The notes under the pieces: model-generated | Seen by the model: only the letters and a program-made list of their open reading frames with translations | What the model was told of the DNA's origin: nothing | Database searches by the model: none | Shown: positions 22,573 to 34,660 of the stretch, one piece after another | How positions within the stretch are numbered: position 1 is the first letter of the stretch | How the letters are laid out: each line of letters opens with the position of its first letter | Made by a program: the position numbers and the translations under genes | From: Montifringilla adamsi | Lineage: Eukaryota; Chordata; Aves; Passeriformes; Passeridae | Reading direction: 5' to 3' | Assembly: GCA_017590115.1 (NCBI GenBank) | Contig: JAGGNK010009114.1 | Span: 23,627,978-23,691,977, forward strand | Length of the DNA stretch: 64,000 nucleotides

Positions 22573-25073
22573 TTTGGAACTATTCTGGTAAAAAAATATG
22601 AGCAATGATTTTATCAAACAAGAATGTTTAATTTCTAGTGGATGTCACTCTCATTGTACTCTTGGCAGAATGTTTATAGCTGTAGGCCTTTACTTGCATT
22701 AAAGCATTAGCCCAGAGAGAATAGGTTATAAATCCCAGTGTCTCTTTCCAGGGATAATGTCCTTTATAGACCTTCTATAGATCTTCTGATTCTGTCTGTG
22801 CTTGAGGCTTTGCCCAGCCTGGAGCAGGTAGAGGAAAAGATTGTGAATTATGTGCCACTAAGAAACTTTGCTGAGCTGTGTCATAGCAGCTTGCAGGAGT
22901 TTTATGGGAATATATCTTCAATAGAGAAAATTAAGGTGTTGGTACGTGGAAGACTACACTGATAGAAACATAAATTGCAGAAGTCTCATTTGCAAACTTG
23001 CAAACAGAGATGCAAAACAGTTGTTTACAGTCTAAGCATGTTTTCACTAACCCAAAGTGATAAGAGGGTACAATTGGGTTGAGGATATCCTGAAGGACCT
23101 GGAGGTCTGTTTTAGTGGGATACTTTTGGTACAACTGAAGGTGGCTCCTGGAGATCAGGGTTAATGTTCTTCTTACAAAGTCACTGATGAGAGTGGTTCA
23201 TATCAATACTTCAGAAAAACTCTCCAGTCAGTGCTGCCAGGCTTTTGTAGTTATCACCTGCAGCTTTTGAAATGTGTGCAATTGTTCTGGGTAGGAAAAG
23301 AGCAGAAAGTCTTTTAGATTAAAGTATAACCTTTATGACCACAGAACCACTGTAACCATTTATAACCAGAGTAACCATTATACCCACAGAAGAAAAATTT
23401 CAAGCATATGGAAACAGAATTGGCCCCAGCTGACACATTTAAGCTGTGCCAATGCTAAAAAATGTTAGAACCTCCTGAGTCTGCAGGAGAAGGTCAGTTT
23501 AGCTTGAAGTAACTGTGAATAAGTAGCAGCATCCAATTCAGGTAAAGGAACAGGACTGGCAGAAAGTACAGGCTGAGACTGGAGCTGGTGGTAGGAATTA
23601 GGAACCAGGCAGCAAGAAAGATAAAAGAGATCAGGGGTTATTATTTGCAAATGCCTTATCCAAAATGCTATGAATTTTAATTTGCAGGGGCAAATATTAC
23701 ATGAAAATCTGGAGGATAGAAAGGCAGTGCTGTATCTGGGTTCAGCTTGCAGTCTGCTAAAACATACCACAAGGAAGATGGTTTCCCATCTCATGGGATT
23801 ATAAGGAGCCATGGTTCACAGTGGTGCTTTGCACCCTGGCTGGCCCATTTGGCAGCTCAGTTACTTTGGTTTTCATTACAGCACTGGTTCTCACAGTGTT
23901 GCAATGCTTTTACTGCACCTTTTCTGACACGTGACTACAAATGTTGGACCATCTCAACACCTGCTGCATAAACAGTGATTTTCTGTTTTCTCATCTTCAT
24001 TTTCATCACAGATTCTCTTTCCCTGGCACCACAGTAAGTCCTCTCTGCCCTCTGCCTTTGTGCAGCTGCAGCCACACTGAGCCATTTCCCCACCCCAGCC
24101 TGCTCAGCCCCACCAGTGCTGGGATGAGTCCTCTTCCACCCCTTCTTTTTATCCTCCAAAAACTTCTCTTTTTAAAATCTGAGACTTTTATTTCTTCAAG
24201 GTCACTTCAGATTTAATTTACCAATATGATATAACTAAAGAGTTAATTTAATATTCTAATATGGCATTTAAAAACTTGCCATACAAGTATATTGTAAGTA
24301 TGATCACATCTCTATGAAATGAAAATCAAGACCACTCAATGTCCTTTTGTCAAACTGATTGTACCTAATTAAAAAAGAAAGAAATCCCAGCGATGCAGCT
24401 TTTCTTCCCATTAACATGCACTGCACAGGTTACTACCTAATTTAATACAGAATGTTGTCTTGCTTTGCTCCGTTCTTGATGAAACTGCCCTGTTTAGATA
24501 AAGTTAAGGGAAATTGTGAGTTAGCAAAAGAAACAGCAATCCCCACCCTACTAGGCAAAGATGTATCATTTGACCATTTATTTCTTTTCCTCAGCAAGTG
24601 TATCCAGCTATGGAAGCAGATGGACTGGCTCTTGGCCTCGTAGCACTGCTAGCCTGGCACTCTGAATTCTTGGTAAATAGATAAACATGCCTATAAGATT
24701 AAGTGACAAATTCACATCAGCACCCAAAGCTTTGATCAATACCACTAATCCATTAAGGATTACAACAAAGCATCTTATGTTTCTGTCCCTTCTTTCTGGA
24801 ATTAAATGTGAACCAAGAAATAACAGAATAAAATATTTTTAAAATTAAATGAAAAAAGGAAATTACCTTTTGCACATTTTAAATATAAAGAACCCTCATT
24901 AGTGCATCTGCTGGCCTGGACAGGCTGCTTTGAAAGCAATTTAAGTGTAACAAAGTAATTTACAAATTAAAACAGGAGCGGCAGGTTTATAAAATGAAAA
25001 TGTAGCAGGGGCAGCCACACAGCCAGATCCAAAATCCCATCTATCTCCTGAATCTGACAGCAGTTAATTTGAC
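22573..25073. other. Non-coding, no feature recognised
   Basis: AT-rich sequence with a small degenerate repeat (gtaaccattta-type units) near 23345-23395. No exon recognised. Confidence 0.4.
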
Positions 25074-25136
25074 CAAATGGCAACTGCACCTGAAGGAGAG
25101 GGGACAACAGCTGAAGTAAAGCCAAGGCAAACACCT
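25074..25136. promoter_or_regulatory. E-box cluster (possible bHLH-responsive element)
   Basis: CAAATG (25074-25079), CAACTG (25081-25086) and CACCTG (25087-25092) lie almost end to end, the last two abutting. Another CACCTG occurs at about 25131. CANNTG is the binding sequence of bHLH dimers. E-boxes are common by chance, so only the tight packing supports the call. Confidence 0.3.
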
Positions 25137-25164
25137 GTTGAGAACTTAGCAGGGGATTCAAAGT

Positions 25165-25217
25165 CCATTGAAGTAAGTGGGAATTTTTCTATTGACTTCA
25201 ATTGCCCAAATCAGGCC
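25165..25217. repeat. Copy of the palindromic CATTGACTTCAATG element
   Basis: CCATTGAAGTAAGTGGGAAT is followed by TTTTCTATTGACTTCAATTG and then AATCAGGCC. The left ATTGAAGT and right ACTTCAAT arms are inverted repeats about 20 bp apart, the structure seen at 8882-8951. Confidence 0.6.
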
Positions 25218-28200
25218 TTCACTACTTTGAATAAATAAGCGTTTATGACTCAGTGTATCCTCTTTCCCAGTGGAAAGAGCCCCTGCAAGAAGCTTCACAA
25301 GAGTGACTGAATTGCAGGGCAATAGGACTCTGGTGCAATTTATTTTAAGTTATTTTCATGCCTGAGAGTCTGCTTAGAGAGTCAGGTTCTGCAGTGATGG
25401 GATTGGAGAGGATGCTTGCTAACATAATGTTAAGGTGACCCAAGTAAGTGTCCCCTGATATCTGTGACCTGTTAAATAGTTTTGAAAACACACCTGACTG
25501 CAGAGAGAGGTTTGTTTATTGCTTGTGATTCATTTGCCTCTGATTTCCTCCTGTGTCCTCACTTTTATTTTCCCTCTCTTCTCTGCCATTGTCTTTTGCT
25601 TGTTATAATTGAAAACTGGTAAGAGAAATGTAACTTTTTTATAAACATTCTCCATGAAATAATGTTTAAAAATGTAGTGCTCGATGAGCCATCTCCTGGG
25701 GTTGTTAGATCAAGGTCATAATGAGTCGGTGCATTTGCTTACTACAATATATAGGAGCCTAATGGCAGCTGCAATCATTTACTTTCCCTCCCTGGCTCTT
25801 TGAGAGTTATTTGCTTGGTTACATGAGGTGTCAACATTAATGCAGATGGGGATGAAACCTGAAGAAATTAACATAAATCGTGTCAACGTGCTGTCTTCTG
25901 ATGTAGTGCCACTTTCTTTAGAATTTCGTTTTATTGCTATCAATATTTTCCTCTGATCGTCACTGCTGCAACATAATTTCAACACTGAAATTTAATTTTG
26001 TCCAAATGTGCTGTCCTGTTCAATCAGCCATGGAGGGTTCACCCAGTCACTCCCTCCTCCCCATTTTTTCCCACCTACTGTGTGATTTTGCTGTTTATGG
26101 CTCGTTCTCTGGACTTTCACACCCCCAGCATTTGAGAAAGATGGAAAAAATGCCATGGCATTTCATTTAGTCGGTGTTAACTCCACTCCCCTGGGTTGTG
26201 AGAAAGTGAAAATTACTTTGTAAGATAAGACTTGGCTAACATAGGAGCAAATATCACTAAATGCTGAATCTGAAAATCCAAGTGTAGACGAGGTGCAGAC
26301 ATTAAAGTAATTCCTTTCATGATCTTTAGCCATGTCATTTCATGACCAGTAACTCTTGAATGCTGCTGTTGAGTGTTTACAATGCACTTACAGGTTTCTG
26401 TGGGAGAGAAAATGGCATTTCCATAGGGTTCCCAAGGAAAGTTGCAGTAGGGTGAATACCACAGAAGAAGAATAAGGTTGATGTCTTTGCTTAAGGTATA
26501 CATTTAATTCTAGTTTCTGAGTCGAATTGTGCATCCTGGAGGAAGAGGGAGAAGAAGATATCTCAGAGTGGGTAATAAAGTTCATGACTTCCAGCTATGG
26601 GGTCAGGAGGGATGGAAATAACCTTGGGTTGAATGCAAGGGCTTTATACTTATTGGGATTTTCTTTTGATGCTTTTCTGGGAGCAGGTATAAATTCAAGG
26701 CCTTCTCTTTCTGCTCAGTACTTCCATTCCTCTATCCTGGAACTATTTTCTATGATTATAGGGTCTGTCTGGCTCTGTGCAGCAAGTTCCATCATGTGAA
26801 GTGAAATATGTAAGAGGGAGATAGGGAAACAAAGAAGAAGGAAAAAAAAAACAGGCAAGAAAAGCAAAATAAGGAGCTAAAAAAGAGCACTTCAGAAGTA
26901 CTTGAACAGAGTGGTCATATTTATATCCATGAGCTGCAGCTGCAGTTTTAATAGCAGCAGCAGGGCTGTCTTGCTGAGAAAGAGCAGGAGGAGGCAAGGA
27001 GACCCTGATGTGGAACAAGGCTGGAGTGTTGTAACCTGGTGGAGAGAGGAGCAGACAGCTGCCACAGGCTGCTGGAGGTGATTGAGAGCCACAGGCTGGG
27101 GCAGCTGCGACAAGGTACCTGAGGGAGCAGGGGACATCGAGGTTAAATCACATCTCCCTGGAGGCTGATGGTGATGCCAAGCAGTAACAGTATTGCCTTG
27201 GGCTCTGCCATTTTAACTCAATTTCTCTGAGTGCTGCACACCTTTTGACAAAATAAATCACACTTTGTTTTGAAGAATTTGTTTTCTGCATCACAGCCTT
27301 TTAGTAGTGCTTCTTGTCTTCCACAAGAAAAAAGCTCAGTTGGAGGGAGGTCTGGCAGGCTGCAGCAGCAATTACCAGCCAAGGGGATATGATTTAGAGA
27401 CCCACATCAGAGAGGTCCTGGGAGCTGGTGTCAAACACAAACCACTTCAGGGAGGTGCCTGAGAGGTGCACTCAGGGGTCTGTTGAAGAATCTGAAAAGG
27501 GGCAGATGCCTGCTCCTACAAACACAGGAGTTTCCTTCTCCTCCTGCTGGCACCCAGCAGAACAGGGAAATTTCACCTATCATTAGTCTGTATTATGAAC
27601 AAACTGATGCCCCAGGCAGCCCCAGAAGGACGATTTGGGCACCAAAAACAGGACACAGGGAGACCTGGAATTTTCTCTTCAAGAAATTCAGTGCTCAGAT
27701 TTCTGTCTGAGCAAACCCTGCAAGATGACTAAATCCATTTGGACTCTGTGCTTTGAATGGCAGCTGCTGTGTATGCTTCAGCTGGACATGCAGTCTTCCT
27801 TTGTGTATGGTAGGAGATGCTCAGGCAAATGTTACCCACCAAGGGAACCCCACACCTTTTGCACAGATTTTTTCTCCTGAAAGACAGATTCTGAATTTTG
27901 GACTTTGTTTCTAGAAGAAGTGGCAACGGTTCCCATTATTTCTGAGTGATGGTGATACTTGGAGCACTGTTTGCTGATAGAACAGAAATCACCAGGGAAA
28001 TGGAAATGTCAAATGGTTGCCTTTCTTACTCTTTTGCCTATGTGGGCAGGTGACTTTGACATTATGGGTCTGAACATTTCTCTGCCTGGAGTGACTCATT
28101 ACAAGGGCGGTCATTATGCTCCCTCCAGACAGATTTTTCTTCCATATCAATTTAGCACACCTTTAATTACAACAAGGAACCCTTTAAATTTCATCTGTGT

Positions 28201-28982
28201 TATAGGGGGCTTTCTACATTCCAGTCTGAATTCCACCCAGTATCATTAAATTAGTCCAATTTACATAAAACTGACCTTGCCAAACCAATACTAATATTAA
28301 GGGGGAAAAAAAAGCTCAGAGTACAAAGTCAAGTAAGTCAAGCACTTAGAAATCCCAGGATCAAAGTCACCTATGAAACTTTAAATCACCCCTTTCCTAG
28401 TTCCAGATAAGCTTTGCTTTGCTCAGCATACAGAGTACCTACTGAATAAGTACTTGGTCAGTATTTATTTTAGTCCTTTTTCTTGGGTTATTTACTGAGT
28501 GCTACTGAAGCCTTGCATCAACAAATCAAATAAATAGCCTTCTAGTGGTTTTGCATCATGCTTTCAGTTTTGTAGCTAAATTAATTAGCATGACACCCCT
28601 GCAAGTGTTGGTCCCTGTGTGACTATGACCTAGAACATGGATTAAAAGGGAATGTTAATGCTGAAAATCCAGTTAGAAATTACTCACATTTAGTTTTTGC
28701 ATAATAATGTGTCTTCAGTAGCATGCTATGTATTCAAACTGCATTTTCTGCTGGTCTCAGTTACAGAGGTGAATGTTTGCTTGTTTGCAAACCTAACCTT
28801 GTGTGTCTATGCTTGAATTCACAACCTTATCTTCTGAACGAGGTGGAACTCCTTTAAATATTAATACAGTCATGTACACAGAAGTTGTATCAGGAGGTCT
28901 AGGTCTATGGGAGCTAAAGAAATGTCCAAGTGCAGTTCTCATTTTGACATTTTTATTTTTGGAGAAATCAATTTTTACAACG
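25218..28982. other. Non-coding, mostly unrecognised
   Basis: AT-rich to balanced sequence. Possible conserved non-coding DNA at 25660-25900 judged only by complexity and motif content. No exon recognised. Confidence 0.4.
25710..25718 (+). promoter_or_regulatory. Nuclear-receptor extended half-site TCAAGGTCA
   Basis: TCAAGGTCA is the full consensus for monomeric ERR/SF-1 type orphan receptors. It lies in a stretch (25660-25900) of high complexity without recognisable repeats. A 9-bp match alone is weak. Confidence 0.25.
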
Positions 28983-29092
28983 CTAATAATTTTTTTTTTT
29001 TGGCATAGTGTCTTGTAATGGAGCTCTCAAAAGTATTTCCCTAATAATTTTTTTTGGCATAGTGTCTTGTAATGGAGCTCTCAAAAGTATTT
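28983..29092. repeat. Tandem duplication, ~52-58 bp unit x2
   Basis: Two adjacent copies begin CTAATAAT plus a T-run, then GGCATAGTGTCTTGTAATGG and the following 17 bases to AGTATTT, with no mismatch outside the T-run. The T-runs differ in length (12 against 8). The near-identity implies a recent event. Confidence 0.95.
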
Positions 29093-29153
29093 ATATATAT
29101 ATGTGTATAGTATATGTTAAATGTATATATATTAAAAATTATTTACATATATA
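29088..29153. repeat. AT/TATATG microsatellite-like tract
   Basis: Alternating AT with embedded GTGTATAG and ATGT variants directly before the solo LTR. It probably provided the AT-rich insertion target. Confidence 0.75.
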
Positions 29154-29477
29154 TGTGGTTGCTGACAGTCTGGTCAGAGAGAAAGTCAGGTAAACTTTCC
29201 CAGGCATTGCTCTGGGGTTTTTTGAGAAAACTCAGAGAAAGAATTAAAATAATCCTTAATCTTTGCAGCTGTTGTTTTGAACTTGTAAGATGTTTACAAG
29301 AAGGGCGTTGTTCCTAATTAGCTAATGATGTGAGGGGTGTTGATTGAGGACCAATCAGGTCCAGCTTTCCTCAGAACAGTCTATAAAAGATTGTGATGTA
29401 TAATAAAGTTCACATTTGCCTTCGGTCAGCATAGGAGTCGTGTCACTTCATTCAGTGTCCCTAATACAATAGCGACA
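29154..29477 (+). mobile_element. Solo LTR of an endogenous retrovirus (324 bp)
   Basis: The element begins TGTGGTTGCTG and ends TAGCGACA, so it has TG...CA ends. It carries a CCAAT box (29351), TATAAAA (29382-29388) and AATAAA (29402-29407) in the order of an LTR. TATATA lies directly on both sides, consistent with a 6-bp target-site duplication, although the AT-rich surroundings weaken this. No gag, pol or env remnant follows, so it is a solo LTR. A 6-bp duplication would favour a class II (ERVK-like) origin. Family name not assigned. Confidence 0.8.
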
Positions 29478-29480
29478 TAT

Positions 29481-29518
29481 ATATATTTAAAACACTTATA
29501 TATTTAAAACACTTATAC
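29481..29518. repeat. 17-bp direct repeat next to the LTR
   Basis: TATATTTAAAACACTTA occurs twice in tandem immediately after the LTR. Confidence 0.8.
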
Positions 29519-29519
29519 A

Positions 29520-30021
29520 TACAATTCCACTCTGCACCCCAACCCAGAATGGCTTTGACCCCTTTCCCCTTGGACAGGGTGGGAGCACTAATTGTAGAGA
29601 AAAGGTGAACTGACTGCTTTCCATCCAGCTGTGAAGGGTCATTGACAGGAGAATTTGTCTTCTCCAAGGAGCAGCTGCATGGAAGAACACGCCGAGATCC
29701 GGCGGTGCTGGGATTGCTCGAGCGCGGGCAAGAGGCTGTGCAGGCAACGTCCACTCAGACTGAGGGAGCTGTGGGGGTACAGGGCAGTGAGCTGAGAAAT
29801 TAGCTATGAAATTCTAGTGGGTTCCTAACTGAGCAAATATTTTCAGAGTCTGAAAATGTGGCCAGATTTGAATAGTTTAATGATATGGCAACAGGATTTT
29901 CCTTCTGTGCGATTTGTCCCTCTGCTAAAAATTCAGTCTCTGCTTCCGAACAGGAAAGTTTTAGATAAGACTGTCCCAAATGTTTACATGCAAAAAGCAT
30001 GGTTTCACCAGACTTCTTTCC
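29520..30021. other. Unrecognised sequence between LTR and poly(A) tract
   Basis: Mixed composition with a short CpG-containing stretch at 29685-29745. If the poly(A) tract marks a retrocopy, its body would lie here, but no protein-coding match is visible on the plus strand. Confidence 0.35.
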
Positions 30022-30050
30022 AATAAAACAGCTCAGCTGCTTTTCTCAAG

Positions 30051-30101
<51 letters not shown>
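30022..30101 (+). mobile_element. Polyadenylation signal plus 49-A tract: possible retrocopy 3' end
   Basis: AATAAA at 30022-30027 is followed after 25 nt by 49 uninterrupted A (30053-30101). This is the arrangement left by reverse transcription of a polyadenylated RNA. Avian CR1 does not have a poly(A) tail, so it would need another source. No target-site duplication of the flank after the A-tract was found upstream by eye. A simple A-microsatellite with a chance AATAAA is the alternative. Confidence 0.4.
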
Positions 30102-30104
<3 letters not shown>

Positions 30105-30631
30105 ACCAAGGTCCAAAACTAAACATCTCCTTTGGAAATTTTCCGTTGTTACTCTGAGAGAGATTTAGGTGCAAGGAAAAACTGGATGCTGAAGAGAAAA
30201 TCCTAACTATGCTTAACTACAGGCGTCAATAATTATGAAGCCAATGTTCCTCTGGGTCAGATACAAATATTTAGGTCACATTTGAATACTCCAGTAACAT
30301 GCAAAAATTGCAAATGTGCCAGATTTCCTCCTACTTTTTTCACAAAAAAAAAAATCTTCCAGTTATCTGCCCCGCAAGGCTTCTGAGAGATTTCATTTCC
30401 TCTTGAATTTAGCTTGGTTTAAAGCCTCAGAGCCCAGCCATGGATCAAGCCAGGAGACAGCCTGGAGTTCTTACTGCTGTGCTGGACTTCCAGCAGTACA
30501 TACAGAATTCTGCTGTCCTCAGGCTGCTCAGGCCACCATTTCCCACTTCAGCTTTTCCAAACACTCACGAAACATGGATGAGTTGAAGCCTTTTCTTCTC
30601 TGACCTTTTCTATGCCCTTCTTTCTCTGATC
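30102..30631. other. Non-coding, no feature recognised
   Basis: No exon or repeat recognised. A 95-codon open frame at 30316-30603 has no domain. Confidence 0.4.
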
Positions 30632-30812
30632 TTGCATAACTCTTCCCCAGCCAACCAAAATCTGCTTCCTTTGTAAATGGTACTTAAGATTATTCACTTT
30701 GGTGACATACCTACACTCCAGATTTGCATACTCTTCCTCAGCCAACCAAAGTCTGCTTCCTTTTAAATGGTACTTAAGATTATTCACTTTGGTGACATAC
30801 CTACACTCCAGA
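30632..30812. repeat. Tandem duplication, ~90-bp unit x2
   Basis: The unit from TGCATAACTCTTCCCCAGCC to ACATACCTACACTCCAGA occurs twice, at 30632-30722 and 30723-30812, with only a few substitutions and a 1-bp indel. Period is 90-91 bp. The similarity marks it as recent. Confidence 0.95.
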
Positions 30813-33800
30813 GAAAAAGATAAATTAACATTAATTAATTAATTAGCTTTGCATTCTCCCCTTATGTTACTCTTTTGGTATTTCCTCTCTTTTAGCTGAG
30901 AATGAGTTACCAAGGGCTAATCCTGTAAAATCTTGCATTTATTTCCCAGTTCTCTCTTATTTCAGGGGTGTATAACTCTTTCAGGACCTTGACTCAAGTC
31001 TGGATTCAGTCACTGGATTATGGAATATTCTTCAAAAGATAACTGTGAAAATCTCATTACTAGAAACTCTTATGAATGAGACATTAGGAAATACAGCACG
31101 AGAAGCAATTGCACGTTATTATTTAAATGGCCTAGAGATAGATCCTCTTTTTCTTTAATAGCATCTTTGACCTCCCTTCTTCCTGTAGTCAAGCCACCCA
31201 AAAATTACATTTTGTAGCATACATTTGTACATGGAGCTGTCATTTGGTTATTTCTTTTCCAAGTGAAAACTACTTTGCTTCTCTTTTTTCCCCCACTAGC
31301 GAATAGAAAATTGAGCTTCCAGGAATGTAATGTGCAAACTTCAGTGTTACATCCTGCAAAATTGAGATTGCTTAATGGAAACAGAAAAAGAAAGATTTTT
31401 TTTTTTATTATGATCAAACTTAAACAATTTTAGATAGACTTTTGTGGTCTAGTGAATGCAGGGAACTAAATCCAGAGTGAATGCCAGAAGCAACAATTAC
31501 AGTTCTTTTTTTCCTAATTGAATTCTTTGATGATTTTCTCAATTGACTTCAGAAGCCCAAGTACTCAGTCTCCAAAATCCACATACTTGGCACATTAAAA
31601 TTATGAATTTACAGGAGTATTACAAGTATATTTACGATATTCATGCCAACTGAATTTTGTGTCATGGTATACAGTAGATTTTCTTCCCTTAGAAAAATAA
31701 AGAAACAGTGAAGCTGGGATTTTAGATTTTTTTTTCCTACTCTTTTCACCCTCAAACTAGTAAAAGATAATCAAGATTACCCTTAGAGGAAAAAATGGCA
31801 AATTTCTGTAATTTTTGTGGATTTTTTGTAAATTATCAGCAAACGAAAAATTGCCCACTGTATTGGGAAACATTTCTGCAAGCTTACCCACACTGGCTGT
31901 TTCCATCTGCACTCAGTACAAAATAATCGGTTCACAGAAAAATTCAGTGGGAAATTTTTTTAAAACTAGGAGATTGGTGTTTGGCAACAAACAGAAAAGG
32001 AAACTTTAGCAGCTCATGGAAAGCTGCTGCTTGTGCAGCAGAGCTTCGAGGGAGCAGCGCTATGTGTGCACCAAAACTGGATGGGGCTTTGCAGCCGCTT
32101 TGTAACAGGAGGCTGCAGGGTGCAAACACCCAGCTCTGATGGAAATGTGCTCTGTGCTACCAGAATAAAGAACATTTTGAGTGAAGCCAAGCAACCTGCC
32201 TGCTGTACTGGATACAGGAGCGTGGGGTGTCTGAGACCAGCGTGAGGAAACAGCCCAGGCACTGCATTTGCTTGGTAGCTTTAATTAGCCATTCTCCTCT
32301 CTCTGTTCTCAGGCAGGATTCTCATCCTTCAAACACATTTTAAAAATTCATAATGTTTACTGCTTGTTCTCATAGCAAGCCATTTGATTTTTTTTTTTTT
32401 TAGCTTAAATTTTTATGGTCTTGTTGGAAAAAAAAATTATGTTCTGTCTTAAATCCATTTTTGCCTGGTCTTTCTTAGTCCAAGATTTTTGGTCAATTTT
32501 ATATGTGTCATAGAAATATCCTTTGTAACATTTTCCTTCTCTCCTTCCTTTAGAACATCTTTATGCCTCAAAGAGTTTGACTCTTAATTTCTTCTTAAAG
32601 AATCTCAACTTTATGAAACCTTATGTTTCTACTAAATCACTGGTGCACTCACTTCACTGAATAACTTGCTTCCCCTGTTATGCCTTCCTTATTTCTGTAT
32701 GTAATTTGTATTAAAATGTGGCGGTTCAGATTTGTTAACGTGAAAAATAAGGATTGTGCTGCTAAAATTCCTTTAAGGAAGGAAATTGGAGCTGCCACTG
32801 CATCTCCCCAGCTGCAGTTTCAGTGACTTAAATGCTTGCCCATCCTTCATGTGGGTTCCCAAGCATGGTTCTTTGGAGCTTCAAGCACTTTTCTTAAATA
32901 AGAATTTTGTGGAATATTCAGTTGTTTTTTTGGTTTTTTTTTTTTTTTTAATTTGTTTTGGAGAAGTAAATAGACAATAAAATTAAAGAAAGAAGATATA
33001 ATGAAAATGATTTTCTATAAAATGGGAGTTTAGTAGAAACAGATGGAAATATAAAAACAATCTGGCTTTGATTGCATGATAATATATAACCTCTTCCTTT
33101 AAGAGTTGTAGAAGATTATGAAGCTGAAACATAGAAAAAAGAATATCAAAATCTGCAATTAGAAAAGGCTGATGTTTTAGCTAATTTCATAAGAAATATT
33201 TTCCAGGGATAGACCCAGTTTAGCAAAAGAAGAATATGTGATCTACTTCCCAAAGTTTCTCTTTTCCTGATCACATGATACTGTTGAGGTAGCAAGCCGG
33301 GCCCTTTTCTGATGGTGTACATATTCTTCTATCTTCCCTCCCACAATTTCAAATTTTTAAATGTTTTCTTTGTATTGTGAAAGAGTGTGTTGGAAATTTA
33401 AGGCTTGAGACCATAATCTGGTATTATACAAATGTAAGCAAATTTCAATACAACTGAGCTATCAGTAAATTAATCACCTAATAGGCTATTAACTAAGTAT
33501 ATTTATTTTTCCATGTTAATGTTATTAATTTCCAAAACACAAGATCATAATGGGAAACATCAGTCCCTGTGGAAAGGCAGAGTAAGATCCAGCTGGTGAG
33601 ATAACACTGCAGCTGATGTATTCCTGCAACACGTGAGACTTCCTAACTAAGCCTCTTCATTGTTCCTGGAGGTTTATTAAATCTTGTAATTTTGTCTTTT
33701 TTGTGAGGAGTGTCTGGAAAGGAGGTGCTGCCAATGCAGAATAAACAATGCAGAAGAGTAAATAATGTATGTGGGGAGGATAATGGTGATTTCTTGTGTT

Positions 33801-34500
33801 CCACTGATGATGGGGAGTGACAAAAGCAAGGGCAGCCCTGCTAATGATCCCTGGGAATGAGGAAGGGTGCTGATTTCCAGAAGACTTGTTGAGCCTTGTG
33901 CCAGTGCAGTGCACTATTTCTTGCATTAAATCTCCTAATGACAAGCAAAACAGCTCCTTTTATTTGCAAAATTTAATTGCTGCATGTGATCAGGCCCTTT
34001 GCTCCCAGCCAGTGTGGCTGGAGTGATCCCATGGGATTGGGCTGTGTGTGACCATGGCACAGGCGCCCTTTTTCCAGCTGTCCCATGCTCCACCTTCATC
34101 CAGGATTCCTTCTTAGGAAGAAGTCACTCTACAAAAATGCTTCTTTTGATGTTTATGTCTTCCCTCCATCCCAAATGGTTTCTAAATTGAAGTCTCTTGT
34201 TACTGCTAAAGTGCCCATTTCAACATCTTAATTTCTGTTATCGTTTCTACAGATTTTGAGAGAAACAGGCAGTTTATAGTAATTCCTGTTAGCAACACAT
34301 TCGACTTTCTCACCCCAAAAATTCAGCCTCAAAATAATTTACCTCTCTAAAAGAGATTTAAAAGTGTATCTGAGGTAGGTGCTTAATTCTGATTCCGTTA
34401 CATTCAATAAACAGCTGCTTACAAAAATTCAGTTATCCTTAGAGTTTAAACATTCAATTAACCACAAGATTGATATGTGAAATATTTACTTGCATAATCA
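30813..34500. other. Non-coding, no gene recognised
   Basis: AT-rich sequence with T-rich runs at 32388-32402 and 32927-32949. The stretch 32010-32260 is more GC-rich and includes CAGAATAAAGAACATTTTGA, which loosely recalls a retroviral LTR polyadenylation region; boundaries were not found. Confidence 0.4.
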
Positions 34501-34519
34501 TTGGATTTCAAAATGCCTT

Positions 34520-34660
34520 ACAGAGGGGGCTGTGAGGCATTTCCTGTTTATGGATGGGGAAGTGAGGTGATTCACTGATTAAATCAACCTGTGAAGCACT
34601 GGCAGAAATGGGAGCAGACTGAGCCTTGCCAAGCCCCATCTGTTGCTCTGATGGTGACAA
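34520..34660. repeat. Possible MIR-like SINE fragment
   Basis: Reads TTTATGGATGGGGAAGTGAG, then a GATTCACTGATTAAAT stretch and CTGGCAGAAATGGGAGCAGA. This parallels the MIR order (gatggggaaactgaggc, then a gtcac region, then tggcagagccgggatt). Divergence is high. Confidence 0.4.

Noticed and set aside
32010..32260. LTR-like fragment with AATAAA near 32165
   Set aside because: No TG/CA ends, target-site duplication or promoter boxes could be placed; resemblance is too loose.
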